Shown here: piece by piece, positions 42,123 through 50,081 of the stretch
How the letters are laid out: each line of letters opens with the position of its first letter
Position numbering within the stretch: the stretch's first letter is position 1
Assembly: GCA_937898415.1 (NCBI GenBank)
Contig: CALDLA010000171.1
Location: 122,662-186,661 of the forward strand
Origin: an uncultured Prevotellaceae bacterium
Lineage (GTDB): Bacteria; Bacteroidota; Bacteroidia; Bacteroidales; Bacteroidaceae
DNA length: 64,000 nt
Direction of reading: 5' to 3'
Position numbers and translations under genes: made by a program
Notes under the pieces: model-generated
The model's database searches: none
What the model saw: only the letters and a program-made list of their open reading frames with translations
What the model was told of the DNA's origin: nothing

Positions 42123-44024
42123 GCCCAGTTCAACACCGACCGCCTGATGATGGTTGGGCGCTCGGCGCTCTACTATGAGGACTATGTCCTTAGCATCCAG
42201 TATTTTAATCAGGTCATCTCGGCCAAGCCCTATCTCTATGAACCGTGGTTCTTTCGTGGGGTGGCCAAGTATTCGCTCGACGACTTTGCCGGAGCCGAGG
42301 CCGACTGTTCGCAGGCCATCCAGCGCAACCCCTACGTTACCAACAGCTACGAGTTGCGCGGACTCTGCCGCATACGGCTGGAGCGCTATGAGGAAGCGGC
42401 TGCCGACTATACTGCAGCTCTGAAGTACGACCCTGAGAATCAGGGACTTTGGCACAACCGTGTACTCTGCTATATCCGGGCCAAGAACTATGAACGCGCC
42501 CTGGGACAGCTCGACACGATGACCACCCGATGGCCGAAGTATGCCGACGGCTGGTCGATGAGGGCCGAGGTCTATATGCAGCAGGAGGACACCATCCGGG
42601 CCATCGCGTCGCTGGACAAGAGTCTGGAGATTGACCCCTACGACGGCCGTACTTGGGCCGCCCGCTCCATCATCAGTCTGTCACGAAGCGAGTGGAAGGA
42701 GTCAGAGCAGTTTCTCGACAAGGCCATCCACCTACTGCCCAAGGACGGCGGCAACTACATCAACCGCGCCCTGGCCCGTTACAACCAGAATAACCTGCGC
42801 GGGGCGATGGCCGACTACGACACGGCCCTCGACCTGGAACCCAACAACTTTCTCGGCCACTACAACCGCGGCCTGCTGCGTGCCCAGGTGGGCGACGACA
42901 ACCGCGGTATCGAGGACTTTGACTTCGTGCTGAAGTTAGAGCCCGACAACATGCTGGCCCTCTTCAACCGCGGACTGCTTCGTGACAAGACCGGTGACCT
43001 GCGCGGAGCCATCAGCGACTATACGAAGGTCATCAACGAGTTCCCCAACTTCTGGACGGGACTCCACTACCGCGCCGAGTGCTACCGTCGATTAGGTATG
43101 AATCGCCAGGCCGAGCAGGACGAGTTCCGCATCCTCAAGGCCCAGATTGACAAACGCTACAACGGTATACAGCCCCGAATGAAGAAGAGTCCTATGCGAA
43201 AGCGTAGCGACGAGGACCTGGAGAAGTACAACCAGCTGGTGGTGGCCGACGAGCAGGAGGTGGAGAATGAATACAAGAACGACTACCGCGGACGGGTGCA
43301 GAACCGTAAGGTGGAGAACACCTACATGCCGATGTTCGAGCTGGCCTTAGTGCCTCGCGAGAATGGCGTAAGCCGTCAGTCGCCCTACGACGAGACCGTT
43401 GAACGATTCAATGACAGCGCGCCGCATCCCATATACATCGTATACAGCCTGCCGTCGCTCGGCGAGTCGGCCTTGCTGCGCTACTTCAACTATGTCAAGT
43501 CGCTGACCGCCAGTATTGCTGACGTCCAGCGGCTCGACTCGGCCTGTAACATCCTCTTCCTAAGGGCGGTCACCTATGCTATGATGCAGAACTTCGAGAC
43601 CGCCATCGACGACCTTAACACCTGTCTGCAGATGGATAGCCTCTCGTCGCTCACCCTCTGGCAGCGGGCCGTCTGCCAGCATAAGATCAATGACTTCGAG
43701 GCGTCGTTGGGCAATAATGTCGACATCAAGAAGGCCGGGGTGATGATGGACTTCTCGGAGGCCATCCGACTGGCTCCTCGTTGTGCGTACCTTTATTATA
43801 ATAGGGGTAACTGTCACGTTGCCGCCCACAACTATGCAAAGGCCATTGATGACTACACGCAGGCCGTCAACATCGATCCCCGCCTGGCCGAGGCCTACTA
43901 TAACCGGGGATTGGCCCTCATCGACAGCGGCAAGACCACTGAGGGCGTCGCCGACCTCAGCAAAGCCGGCGAACTGGGCCTCTACACCGCCTACAGTCTC
44001 CTAAAGAAATATACGAAAAAATAA
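42027..44024 (+). CDS. Secreted tetratricopeptide-repeat protein
   Basis: 665 residues, mostly TPR repeats (for example AEADCSQAIQRNPYVTNSYE, then YEEAAADYTAALKYDPENQG, LRGAMADYDTALDLEPNNFL and YAKAIDDYTQAVNIDPRLAE), interrupted about residues 375-450 by a basic and acidic non-TPR stretch. TPR proteins act as scaffolds; the partner is unknown. The signal peptide ends LLFTFHFSFLTSFAQ, and its core comes from a TTTTCAC repeat. Start is taken as GTG at 42027, the only in-frame start ahead of the signal peptide, itself inside a repeat block; there is some doubt about it. Ends before a CCCATTAG repeat. Confidence 0.82.
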   Translation: MRSIRVPFCINRRWWRVLPLLFTFHFSFLTSFAQFNTDRLMMVGRSALYYEDYVLSIQYFNQVISAKPYLYEPWFFRGVAKYSLDDFAGAEADCSQAIQRNPYVTNSYELRGLCRIRLERYEEAAADYTAALKYDPENQGLWHNRVLCYIRAKNYERALGQLDTMTTRWPKYADGWSMRAEVYMQQEDTIRAIASLDKSLEIDPYDGRTWAARSIISLSRSEWKESEQFLDKAIHLLPKDGGNYINRALARYNQNNLRGAMADYDTALDLEPNNFLGHYNRGLLRAQVGDDNRGIEDFDFVLKLEPDNMLALFNRGLLRDKTGDLRGAISDYTKVINEFPNFWTGLHYRAECYRRLGMNRQAEQDEFRILKAQIDKRYNGIQPRMKKSPMRKRSDEDLEKYNQLVVADEQEVENEYKNDYRGRVQNRKVENTYMPMFELALVPRENGVSRQSPYDETVERFNDSAPHPIYIVYSLPSLGESALLRYFNYVKSLTASIADVQRLDSACNILFLRAVTYAMMQNFETAIDDLNTCLQMDSLSSLTLWQRAVCQHKINDFEASLGNNVDIKKAGVMMDFSEAIRLAPRCAYLYYNRGNCHVAAHNYAKAIDDYTQAVNIDPRLAEAYYNRGLALIDSGKTTEGVADLSKAGELGLYTAYSLLKKYTKK

Positions 44025-44035
44025 CCCCATAATTC

Positions 44036-44089
44036 CCATTAGTCCCATTAGCCCCATTAGTCCCATTAGCCCCATTAGTCCCATTAGCC
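44036..44089 (+). repeat. Six tandem 9-base units (CCCATTAGT/CCCATTAGC)
   Basis: Perfect nonamers alternating in the last base (T, C, T, C, T, C), so also three copies of an 18-base unit. Fills the gap between the TPR gene and the EcsC-like gene. Confidence 0.92.
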
Positions 44090-44110
44090 TCATAAAAAAA
44101 AAAGAAAAAT

Positions 44111-45262
44111 ATGGAAAAAGAAAACCAACTCTGGAACAAAGTTTTATCTACTGTCCTGAAAATGCCGGGCGTGAAGGTCGATCGTGTGGCCTTCCTGCGC
44201 AAGGAACTGCGCCCCTACTGCAACCAGTCGCGACTACAGATGCTGGGCAGTGTGCGCCCTTATACCGTTGTCTCTGAACAGGTTGTCGACAAACTGGCAC
44301 GTCAGTGTGTGCGCCATCATACGCTGCTGGCTACGGCCACCTCAACCGTCGTGGGACTGCCCGGCGGACTGGCAATGGCTGCCACCCTGCCGGCTGATAT
44401 GGTGCAGTATTTCTACCACGTCTTCGTACTTTCCCAGAAGCTGGCCTACCTCTATGGCTATCCCGACTTCTTTGCGGAGTCTGACGAAGATTATGATGAC
44501 GACGAGGAGGAAGGACTGAGCGAGATGTCCGTTGACCTGCTGACCATCTTCCTGGGCGTCATGATGGGTGCCCCAGTGGCCGAGAAGGGTATTGCCGAAC
44601 TGTCGAAGGCTGTGGCCGAGAACGCCGTCACCCGTCTGCCTCGTGTGGCGCTCACCAAAACTGCCGTCTTCACCATCGCCGCCCAGATAGCCCGTATGGT
44701 TGGCTCCAAGCTGTCGAAGGCGGGCTTTGCCCGTGGCGTGGGCCGCTTCATCCCCTTGGCCGGAGGCGTCTTCAGCGGCAGCTTGACGCTGCTGACCTTC
44801 CGTAAAGGTGCCAACCGCCTGCGCCGCCAGCTCAGTGCCCAGCGTCACCTCTTCGACGACGGGGCTATTGATACCATCGAGATCAGCAGCATCAAGACCT
44901 CGTTCGTTAAGGCCGGTAAGGCCGAGCGCGACCCTCGACTGGTGGAAACAGCCGTCATACAGGCGATGATCAACATTGCCAAGATCAACGACGTAGTGTC
45001 GCCTGAGAAGTACCACATCATTGAGCAGCGCATCGCTGTAGCCAAGCTTGACCCGCAGGAAAAGCTCGACCTCATTGGCAACATCGAGTCCGACAAGAGC
45101 TACGATGTCGACTTCGACCTGCTGGCCACCGACCGTGAGGCGGCACAGGAAACCTACGACGCAATGGTAAGCCTGACCCAGAAGGACGATAAACTGACGA
45201 TGGCCGAGAAAATCTATCTGCAAATGGCTGCCCAAAAGCTGGGCATTGAAAAGACGGAATAA
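44111..45262 (+). CDS. EcsC-like protein with C-terminal TerB-like region
   Basis: 383 residues. The N-terminal two thirds resemble the EcsC family: HHTLLATATSTVVGLPGGLA and ALPADMVQYF-like stretches, with Gly/Ala-rich hydrophobic helices (GRFIPLAGGVFSGSLTLLTF) and no signal peptide. The last 110 residues (RLVETAVIQAMINIAKINDV, then DDKLTMAEKIYLQMAAQKLG) look like a TerB-type tellurite-resistance helical domain. Together this suggests a membrane-associated stress protein; the function is not established. It follows the TPR gene across a 9-base tandem repeat and is ended by two GC-rich hairpins. Confidence 0.65.
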   Translation: MEKENQLWNKVLSTVLKMPGVKVDRVAFLRKELRPYCNQSRLQMLGSVRPYTVVSEQVVDKLARQCVRHHTLLATATSTVVGLPGGLAMAATLPADMVQYFYHVFVLSQKLAYLYGYPDFFAESDEDYDDDEEEGLSEMSVDLLTIFLGVMMGAPVAEKGIAELSKAVAENAVTRLPRVALTKTAVFTIAAQIARMVGSKLSKAGFARGVGRFIPLAGGVFSGSLTLLTFRKGANRLRRQLSAQRHLFDDGAIDTIEISSIKTSFVKAGKAERDPRLVETAVIQAMINIAKINDVVSPEKYHIIEQRIAVAKLDPQEKLDLIGNIESDKSYDVDFDLLATDREAAQETYDAMVSLTQKDDKLTMAEKIYLQMAAQKLGIEKTE

Positions 45263-45263
45263 C

Positions 45264-45335
45264 CTACCCGCCGGGTAGAGCTCACTAACCCGCCGGGTAG
45301 TGAGTGCCAGCATTTGTCTTATTTTAAATAAGACA
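45264..45335 (+). terminator. Hairpin cluster after the EcsC-like gene
   Basis: CTACCCGCCGGGTAG (45264-45278) and CTCACTAACCCGCCGGGTAG with TGAG (45281-45304) are two related GC-rich hairpins; TGTCTTATTT-T-AAATAAGACA (45315-45335) is a third, A+T-rich one. Confidence 0.7.
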
Positions 45336-45349
45336 GGCTAAAATCGCGT

Positions 45350-45415
45350 TTATTAATAAATAGCGTGCAAATTATTAATAAATAGCATGCAATTAATTAA
45401 TAAATGACGACGAAG
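45350..45415. repeat. Three tandem 22-base A+T-rich units
   Basis: TTATTAATAAATAGCGTGCA (+AA), TTATTAATAAATAGCATGCA (+AT), TAATTAATAAATGACGACGA (+AG). Starts at 45350, 45372 and 45394; dyad centres at 45354.5, 45376.5 and 45398.5. Confidence 0.9.
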
Positions 45416-45435
45416 TCAAAAATACCCCCAAATAA

Positions 45436-45515
45436 TTGGCTCGAGCCAAAACCCTATTTAGCTCGAGCCAAAACCCCTTCTGGCTCGAGCCAACTCCCAA
45501 ATTGGCTCTAAAGGA
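45436..45515. repeat. 22-base array of GGCTCGAGCC palindromes
   Basis: Units start at 45438, 45460, 45482 and 45504: GGCTCGAGCC, AGCTCGAGCC, GGCTCGAGCC, and a broken GGCTCTAAAG. Dyad centres 45442.5, 45464.5, 45486.5, 45508.5, exactly 22 apart and in phase with the A+T-rich array 44 bases upstream. Preceded by CCCCCAAATAATT. Confidence 0.92.
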
Positions 45516-45595
45516 TCGATAAAGTGGCTTAATTGTTATGACGGCATAAAAAAGATTAAAAACTTTTGTCCTTCGCCCGACTTTTCGTAACTTTG
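45504..45595 (+). promoter_or_regulatory. Duplicated promoter segment, orphan copy
   Basis: 92 bases that match 50982-51073 with only about three differences. Contains TTTG at 45565-45568, 19 bases, TAACTTTG at 45588-45595, a perfect promoter, but no gene follows for 280 bases. Confidence 0.85.
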
Positions 45596-45818
45596 TAAGA
45601 ATTCGCTGGATTTCTTTGTATAAAGGCAGTTTGAAGAATTGAGGAAAAACTGGGTTACGATTTGGAGACCGTACTCAATTCCACGTTCTGCTATAAATTG
45701 TTATCAATGAGCACCCGGCGCTGAGCCACCAGCCGTATTATGGCACAATGTCGAATGCAAAGGTACGCAGAATATGTGAGACGGCAAAACTTTAGAGGGA
45801 TTTTTCGCTTTTCCTTCT

Positions 45819-45846
45819 TTTGTTTCGTGATTTTGTGCTACCTTTG
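45819..45846 (+). promoter_or_regulatory. Promoter of the KilA-N gene
   Basis: TTTG at 45819-45822 and TACCTTTG at 45839-45846 (16-base spacer), 28 bases before the ATG. Confidence 0.7.
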
Positions 45847-45874
45847 CACACATAATTATAATTGATACAATCCT

Positions 45875-46675
45875 ATGGCAAAGATAACAGTCCAGAATAC
45901 AGAGATAACTGTCGTTTCACATAATGACGATGATTACATTTCACTGACCGATATGGCTCGTAGTCAGTTGCAAGAGCACATTATTTTCCGTTGGCTCAGT
46001 CTGAAAAGCACGATTGAGTACCTTGGAGAATGGGAAATGCTCTACAACCCCAATTTTAATTGTACCGAATTCGGTACATTTAGAAATATGGCGGGTAGCA
46101 ATAACTTTGTTCTGTCAGTCAAGACATGGATAGAAAAGACTGGAGCCATTGGTATCTTCTCTAAGGCAGGACGATATGGCGGTACTTATGCCCATCGCGA
46201 TATTGCCTATCACTTTGGCATGTGGATAAGTCCTAAGTTCCAACTGCTACTGGTCAAGGAATACCAACGACTGAAAGCCGAGGAACAGAAAATGTTGGGC
46301 TGGACAGCCAAAAGAGAACTATCCAAGATTAACTACCATATTCATACCGATGCCATCAAAAGCCATTTGATTCCTGAAGAAATTACTCCTACGCAGGCAA
46401 GTATCATCTATGCCGAAGAAGCCGATGTGCTGAATGTGGCTATGTTTGGAATGACTGCCAAACAATGGCGCGAAGACAATCCAGACTTGAAAGGTAACAT
46501 CCGTGACTACGCAACTATCAATGAGCTGATATGTCTTTCGAATATGGAGAACATCAATGCCGTGCTTATCAATGCTGGAGTCCCACAAGGCGAGAGGCTT
46601 GTCAAACTCAATCAAATAGCCATTCAGCAGATGCAAGTGCTGGAAGGAAATGAGGGTCGGAATCTGCTAAAATAA
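45875..46675 (+). CDS. KilA-N domain protein
   Basis: 266 residues. Residues about 10-125 form a KilA-N DNA-binding domain (DDYISLTDMARSQLQEHIIF, GRYGGTYAHRDIAYHFGMWI, SPKFQLLLVKEYQRLKAEEQ), the module found in phage antirepressors and in many orphan genes of Bacteroidota. The C-terminal half (LIPEEITPTQASIIYAEEAD, NVAMFGMTAKQWREDNPDLK) is conserved in chromosomal copies and has no known activity. A+T-rich composition and position in a repeat-rich gap suggest horizontal arrival. Own promoter; converges on the sigma-barrel gene. Confidence 0.88.
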   Translation: MAKITVQNTEITVVSHNDDDYISLTDMARSQLQEHIIFRWLSLKSTIEYLGEWEMLYNPNFNCTEFGTFRNMAGSNNFVLSVKTWIEKTGAIGIFSKAGRYGGTYAHRDIAYHFGMWISPKFQLLLVKEYQRLKAEEQKMLGWTAKRELSKINYHIHTDAIKSHLIPEEITPTQASIIYAEEADVLNVAMFGMTAKQWREDNPDLKGNIRDYATINELICLSNMENINAVLINAGVPQGERLVKLNQIAIQQMQVLEGNEGRNLLK

Positions 46676-46697
46676 GTCACAATAACTTGATGTTTTG

Positions 46698-48374
46698 TCA
46701 CCAATGGAAGCGCAGGCCGATAGGCAGGGTGATGCTAAGAGGATGCTCTGTACGATAACTATTGAGGTTGCTACCATCATTAAAGAAATATTGCAGGCTG
46801 GGCTCCATGTAGATACCAAGATGCGGGGTGAGATCATATTGAATGCCTAGACCTATAGACATAGACCACTGTATGGGAACATCGAGTGTGGATTCCTTGC
46901 TGAAGGTTGTGGTGTCGTTCGTGATATGGTTTACGCTCAGCGTGCTCCTTATGGGGAACTCTAACATCGCACCTGCTGAGGAATAGAGACTGAAGTGTGA
47001 CTTATTGTACCATTTCCAACCAAATCGGAGTGGAATACCGATATAGCGCAGGCGTTGCTGCTCTTGAATGTGTGCCGATGTGCTTCCAGTCATAGTCACG
47101 GATTTCATTTGCGTATAACTGAGACCTGTTTCGATGGAGAGCCGGGAGGTAAGTTGTCGGCTCAAGGTTAGCTGGATATTAAAGGGCAATTCATGTGTGT
47201 GTTGTGCCACCATTTCGCCATGATTAATCATCGAGTTTTGTGCTGCAATCTCCATCAGCGAACGAGTTTCTGTAGTGATCTCATCAGTAGGGAAAGCATT
47301 GTTCAGAGACCATGAGTAGTCAATCCAGTTGCTGAACGAATAGTTTGTTGGGATAAAGGTGTTGGAAGCGGAGGCAAAGCTCTGCTGGTTGATGTTGGTA
47401 GCTGCCATAAAGTTGTCGCGCCGTCCTGTTTGACCGCTATAGGCCAATTGGATATTCCAATCGGATGGCTTAGAAGGGCTTTCCTTTGTTAGATGAGGCT
47501 CGTATTCAGAGGCAGGAATCGGCTCATGTCGGAAAATGATTGTATCTCTCAGAGTCTCTTCCTTAATGGCTTGCGCTATCTCTTTCAAGGTGTCGATATG
47601 CTCCTCCATATATGGTATAGAGTCGGGTGAGATGACTGCTTCTGTTTGATAGCGAATGGAATGGACAGAAGGCCTCTTGCTGATTGAAACATATACCGGT
47701 TTGTCGTGTGGGGTTTCAACAACTGGCTCTGGCTGAGTCTTCTTTTGCTTTGAATTGTAACTGACAGGTTTCAAATCCTTAACAGTGTCTGGTTCTTCTT
47801 TCTGCAGTAAATTCCAGATTGCCGTCGGGATGGCAATGAGAAGCAGAATCAGCACCCACGATTGCTTAATCAGTATCTTAAGCATTCGTTTGGCATGGGA
47901 TAGCTGAGAGGACGAGGTATGTGGAGCTATGCCTAACAGATGGCCGATCTCCTGATGTGACAATCCTTCGAATACAGACAAACGAAACACCTGCCGATAG
48001 CCTGCCGGCAATTGGGCAACGAGCTTTTGCAACTGCTCAAAGTCAGGCGTAATACCAGGATCGGTGGCACCTTGCTTGTCGATGCCCATCTGTTGGAGGG
48101 CTGCCTGCTCCTTATCCAAATGAATCTTATAATGATAGCCCACGTTGCGAACAATCGTTGCCATCCATGATCCCAACTTGTCATCATCCCGCAATTGGTT
48201 AAGCGAAGTCAGAATTATCACGAAAGCATCATGCAACAGGTCTTCTGCAACATTGTTATCCTTTACGTATTGTCTGCAGATGTTGAGAAGTCTGGGGCGG
48301 TATTGTTCGTAGAGCAGATGCAAAGCCTCGCGCTCTCCGGCCTTGCATCTGACAATCAGCGTTTGACTATCCAT
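46698..48374 (-). CDS. ECF sigma factor fused to a membrane helix and predicted outer-membrane beta-barrel
   Basis: 558 residues in one open frame. Residues 1-90: sigma-70 region 2 (EREALHLLYEQYRPRLLNIC, AEDLLHDAFVIILTSLNQLR). Residues about 120-168: region 4 (LPAGYRQVFRLSVFEGLSHQ, EIGHLLGIAPHTSSSQLSHA). Residues 171-190: a strong membrane helix (SWVLILLLIAIPTAIWNLL) with Lys/Arg before and acidic residues after it, so the N side is cytoplasmic. Residues 191 to about 315: polar linker. The rest alternates polar and hydrophobic in short strands (LPFNIQLTLSRQLTSRLSIE, YIGIPLRFGWKWYN) and ends GLRFHW, an aromatic end as in outer-membrane proteins. Start ATG 48374 lies 5 bases after the lipoprotein stop; the frame to 48407 uses TTG inside that gene. 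No anti-sigma domain is seen. Confidence 0.85.
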   Translation of the reverse strand: MDSQTLIVRCKAGEREALHLLYEQYRPRLLNICRQYVKDNNVAEDLLHDAFVIILTSLNQLRDDDKLGSWMATIVRNVGYHYKIHLDKEQAALQQMGIDKQGATDPGITPDFEQLQKLVAQLPAGYRQVFRLSVFEGLSHQEIGHLLGIAPHTSSSQLSHAKRMLKILIKQSWVLILLLIAIPTAIWNLLQKEEPDTVKDLKPVSYNSKQKKTQPEPVVETPHDKPVYVSISKRPSVHSIRYQTEAVISPDSIPYMEEHIDTLKEIAQAIKEETLRDTIIFRHEPIPASEYEPHLTKESPSKPSDWNIQLAYSGQTGRRDNFMAATNINQQSFASASNTFIPTNYSFSNWIDYSWSLNNAFPTDEITTETRSLMEIAAQNSMINHGEMVAQHTHELPFNIQLTLSRQLTSRLSIETGLSYTQMKSVTMTGSTSAHIQEQQRLRYIGIPLRFGWKWYNKSHFSLYSSAGAMLEFPIRSTLSVNHITNDTTTFSKESTLDVPIQWSMSIGLGIQYDLTPHLGIYMEPSLQYFFNDGSNLNSYRTEHPLSITLPIGLRFHW

Positions 48375-48379
48375 AGGGG

Positions 48380-49702
48380 TCAGTCTTCCCTTTGATACGT
48401 ATCCCAACCCTCCATTTCGAGGGTGTTACCATTTAATTTTGCCTTGATGGTCACTCCTTGAGGCACTATCGTGGGGTCGAAGGCTATGTCCACGATACTC
48501 TTACCAAAACCTTCGTCAATGGTAAAGCCGGTGTTGTATTTGTAGATGGTCAGTTCGGCATTCGAGCCCTGATAGGTGACGGTATAGGCGAAAGGCTCGC
48601 TGAATTGTCCGTTCAGGAGTCTGTAGCCTGTATTGTCGGAACGGAATACCCAGGTAAAAGTACCTGATGCTTCAATCTCGTCACTCTTGAATTCTCCTGA
48701 CCATCTGCCTACGATAGGACTATTGTCGTCTCTGCCCGGATTGCCATATTTCTGGCCTGCATTGACGCTAAGTGATTCATAGCTGTCTTGCGTTTGCTTG
48801 AACCAAGGGTAGTTGACAAAGTACAGCCCTCTGTAGAGTGTCTGCATATTGTCGTAAAAACGTCCCAGATACTCGATGGCATCACCAGCGGCGAAGTAGC
48901 ATTTGTAATAGTATCCATGATAGCCGTACTGCTCTCCGCCATGATAGTCGGTCAGCACGTAGTTGAAGGGGTCGAGGGCCACCTCGTTGGTGCCATCTTT
49001 GTATGTCTTGATGGTTCGCAGATAGCCTGTGCCGTCATCGTTGAAGGCCATGACCTCAGTGATGCTGAAAGGCAGGTTGGGATAGAGGGCGACAGTAGCT
49101 TGCTGCCCGTCGTGCGTCAGATGATGCCAGTCGGTTTGCCAGTAGCCAACGAGATAATTAGGTGCTCCTTCGGCATTCTTCACTGGTTCTGTTGTAAGGA
49201 CGAGGATACAGCTGATGTCAGTGGCCTTGCTCATAAACGACTCAAAATCCGCCTGGCTCTGGAAATTGTGGCGTTCACCTTCGCTATTATAGATGTTGAA
49301 CATTGCGCTGGAAACTATACTGTAGATGTCATAATAATATTCGCCTTTGTACTCCATTCTGCATACTCTGGAACCCGTACCCATAATGAGTAATCCCTGA
49401 ATAGCTGATGGTAGCTGCTCTACATAGACATGATTGACAGGAATCTTCTTGCTATTGAATGTGGCTGACTCAAACTGTTCGGTAATGTCTACGACTTGCA
49501 GTTTCAGACCATTCCTCTCGAACAGCTTGACGACAATACCATAGCTGTCACTAACCCCACTCTTCCTGGTCAGTCCCATTAATTCTCCATAAACATCCTG
49601 AACATAGTCAGAAGGCTCCTCGTCATTCGAAGAGCATCCTGCTAAGTTGACAACTCCTGACAATATAAGCGCCAGCATCCATAAAATACTTTGTTTCTTC
49701 AT
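48380..49702 (-). CDS. Lipoprotein with two lipocalin-like repeats, partner of the sigma-barrel protein
   Basis: 440 residues. True start at 49702 (MKKQSILWMLALILSGVVNL, lipobox LAGC, Cys23); the 59 residues before it in the open frame are not protein-like. After an N-terminal domain of about 180 residues come two repeats of a lipocalin-like beta pattern: GYWQTDWHHLTHDGQQ ... FNDDGTGYLRTI and GRWSGEFKSDEIEASGTFTW ... FRSDNTGYRLLN. Such domains bind small hydrophobic or glycan ligands. It is translated 5 bases ahead of the sigma-barrel gene on the same transcript, so it may be its periplasmic or surface ligand-sensing partner; this is inference. Minus -7 box candidate TACTTTTG at 49757-49764. 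Confidence 0.75.
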   Translation of the reverse strand: MKKQSILWMLALILSGVVNLAGCSSNDEEPSDYVQDVYGELMGLTRKSGVSDSYGIVVKLFERNGLKLQVVDITEQFESATFNSKKIPVNHVYVEQLPSAIQGLLIMGTGSRVCRMEYKGEYYYDIYSIVSSAMFNIYNSEGERHNFQSQADFESFMSKATDISCILVLTTEPVKNAEGAPNYLVGYWQTDWHHLTHDGQQATVALYPNLPFSITEVMAFNDDGTGYLRTIKTYKDGTNEVALDPFNYVLTDYHGGEQYGYHGYYYKCYFAAGDAIEYLGRFYDNMQTLYRGLYFVNYPWFKQTQDSYESLSVNAGQKYGNPGRDDNSPIVGRWSGEFKSDEIEASGTFTWVFRSDNTGYRLLNGQFSEPFAYTVTYQGSNAELTIYKYNTGFTIDEGFGKSIVDIAFDPTIVPQGVTIKAKLNGNTLEMEGWDTYQRED

Positions 49703-50081
49703 AAACCAAATTATTATGTATTGCAAATTTAATTCTTTTTTCTTATATAGTGTATCCAAAAGTAGAAAGACTGCATGGTACTGTCCGAATTTATAATTTC
49801 TTAACACCAGAGAAGTTGTGTGCCTAATACGCACTTTTCTGTGGAGTGCCACACAAAACTGCATAGGTTTTATAGGCAATGCCTTTATAGGGCATAGCCT
49901 AATATGTACTTTCTGTAGCCATGCCCCAAAAAGTACACACCGCTATGATATGAGCAAGCTCTGCAGAAGACAAAAGGAAGGCTCGTGGCTAATGTTAAAA
50001 AACAAAATATAATTTTCTAAGGCTGCCTGTCTCTAGAAATTGATGTACTTTTGCTCGCAAATTTCAAAAACTAAACAAGAC
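49703..50081. other. Intergenic region with a repeated hairpin pair
   Basis: No gene seen. It holds the upstream region of the lipoprotein gene and two imperfect 36-base direct repeats, 49822-49857 and 49897-49932 (GCCTAATACGCACTTTTCTG versus GCCTAATATGTACTTTCTGT), 75 bases apart, each foldable, with a third inverted piece AAAGTAC at 49930. A -7 box TACTTTTG at 50046-50053 faces the following pseudogene. Confidence 0.6.

Larger units (their letters stand above)
45263..45874. other. Repeat-rich intergenic region without a gene
   Basis: From left to right: hairpin cluster (45264-45335), three TTATTAATAA units at a 22-base period (45350-45415), four CTCGAG-centred palindrome units in the same 22-base register (45436-45515), the duplicated promoter segment (45504-45595), then 45596-45838 with no ORF that I can support. 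A short stretch near 45645-45725 reads EEKLGYDLETVLNSTFCYKL in one frame and could be a gene relic. The KilA-N promoter follows at 45819. Confidence 0.7.
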
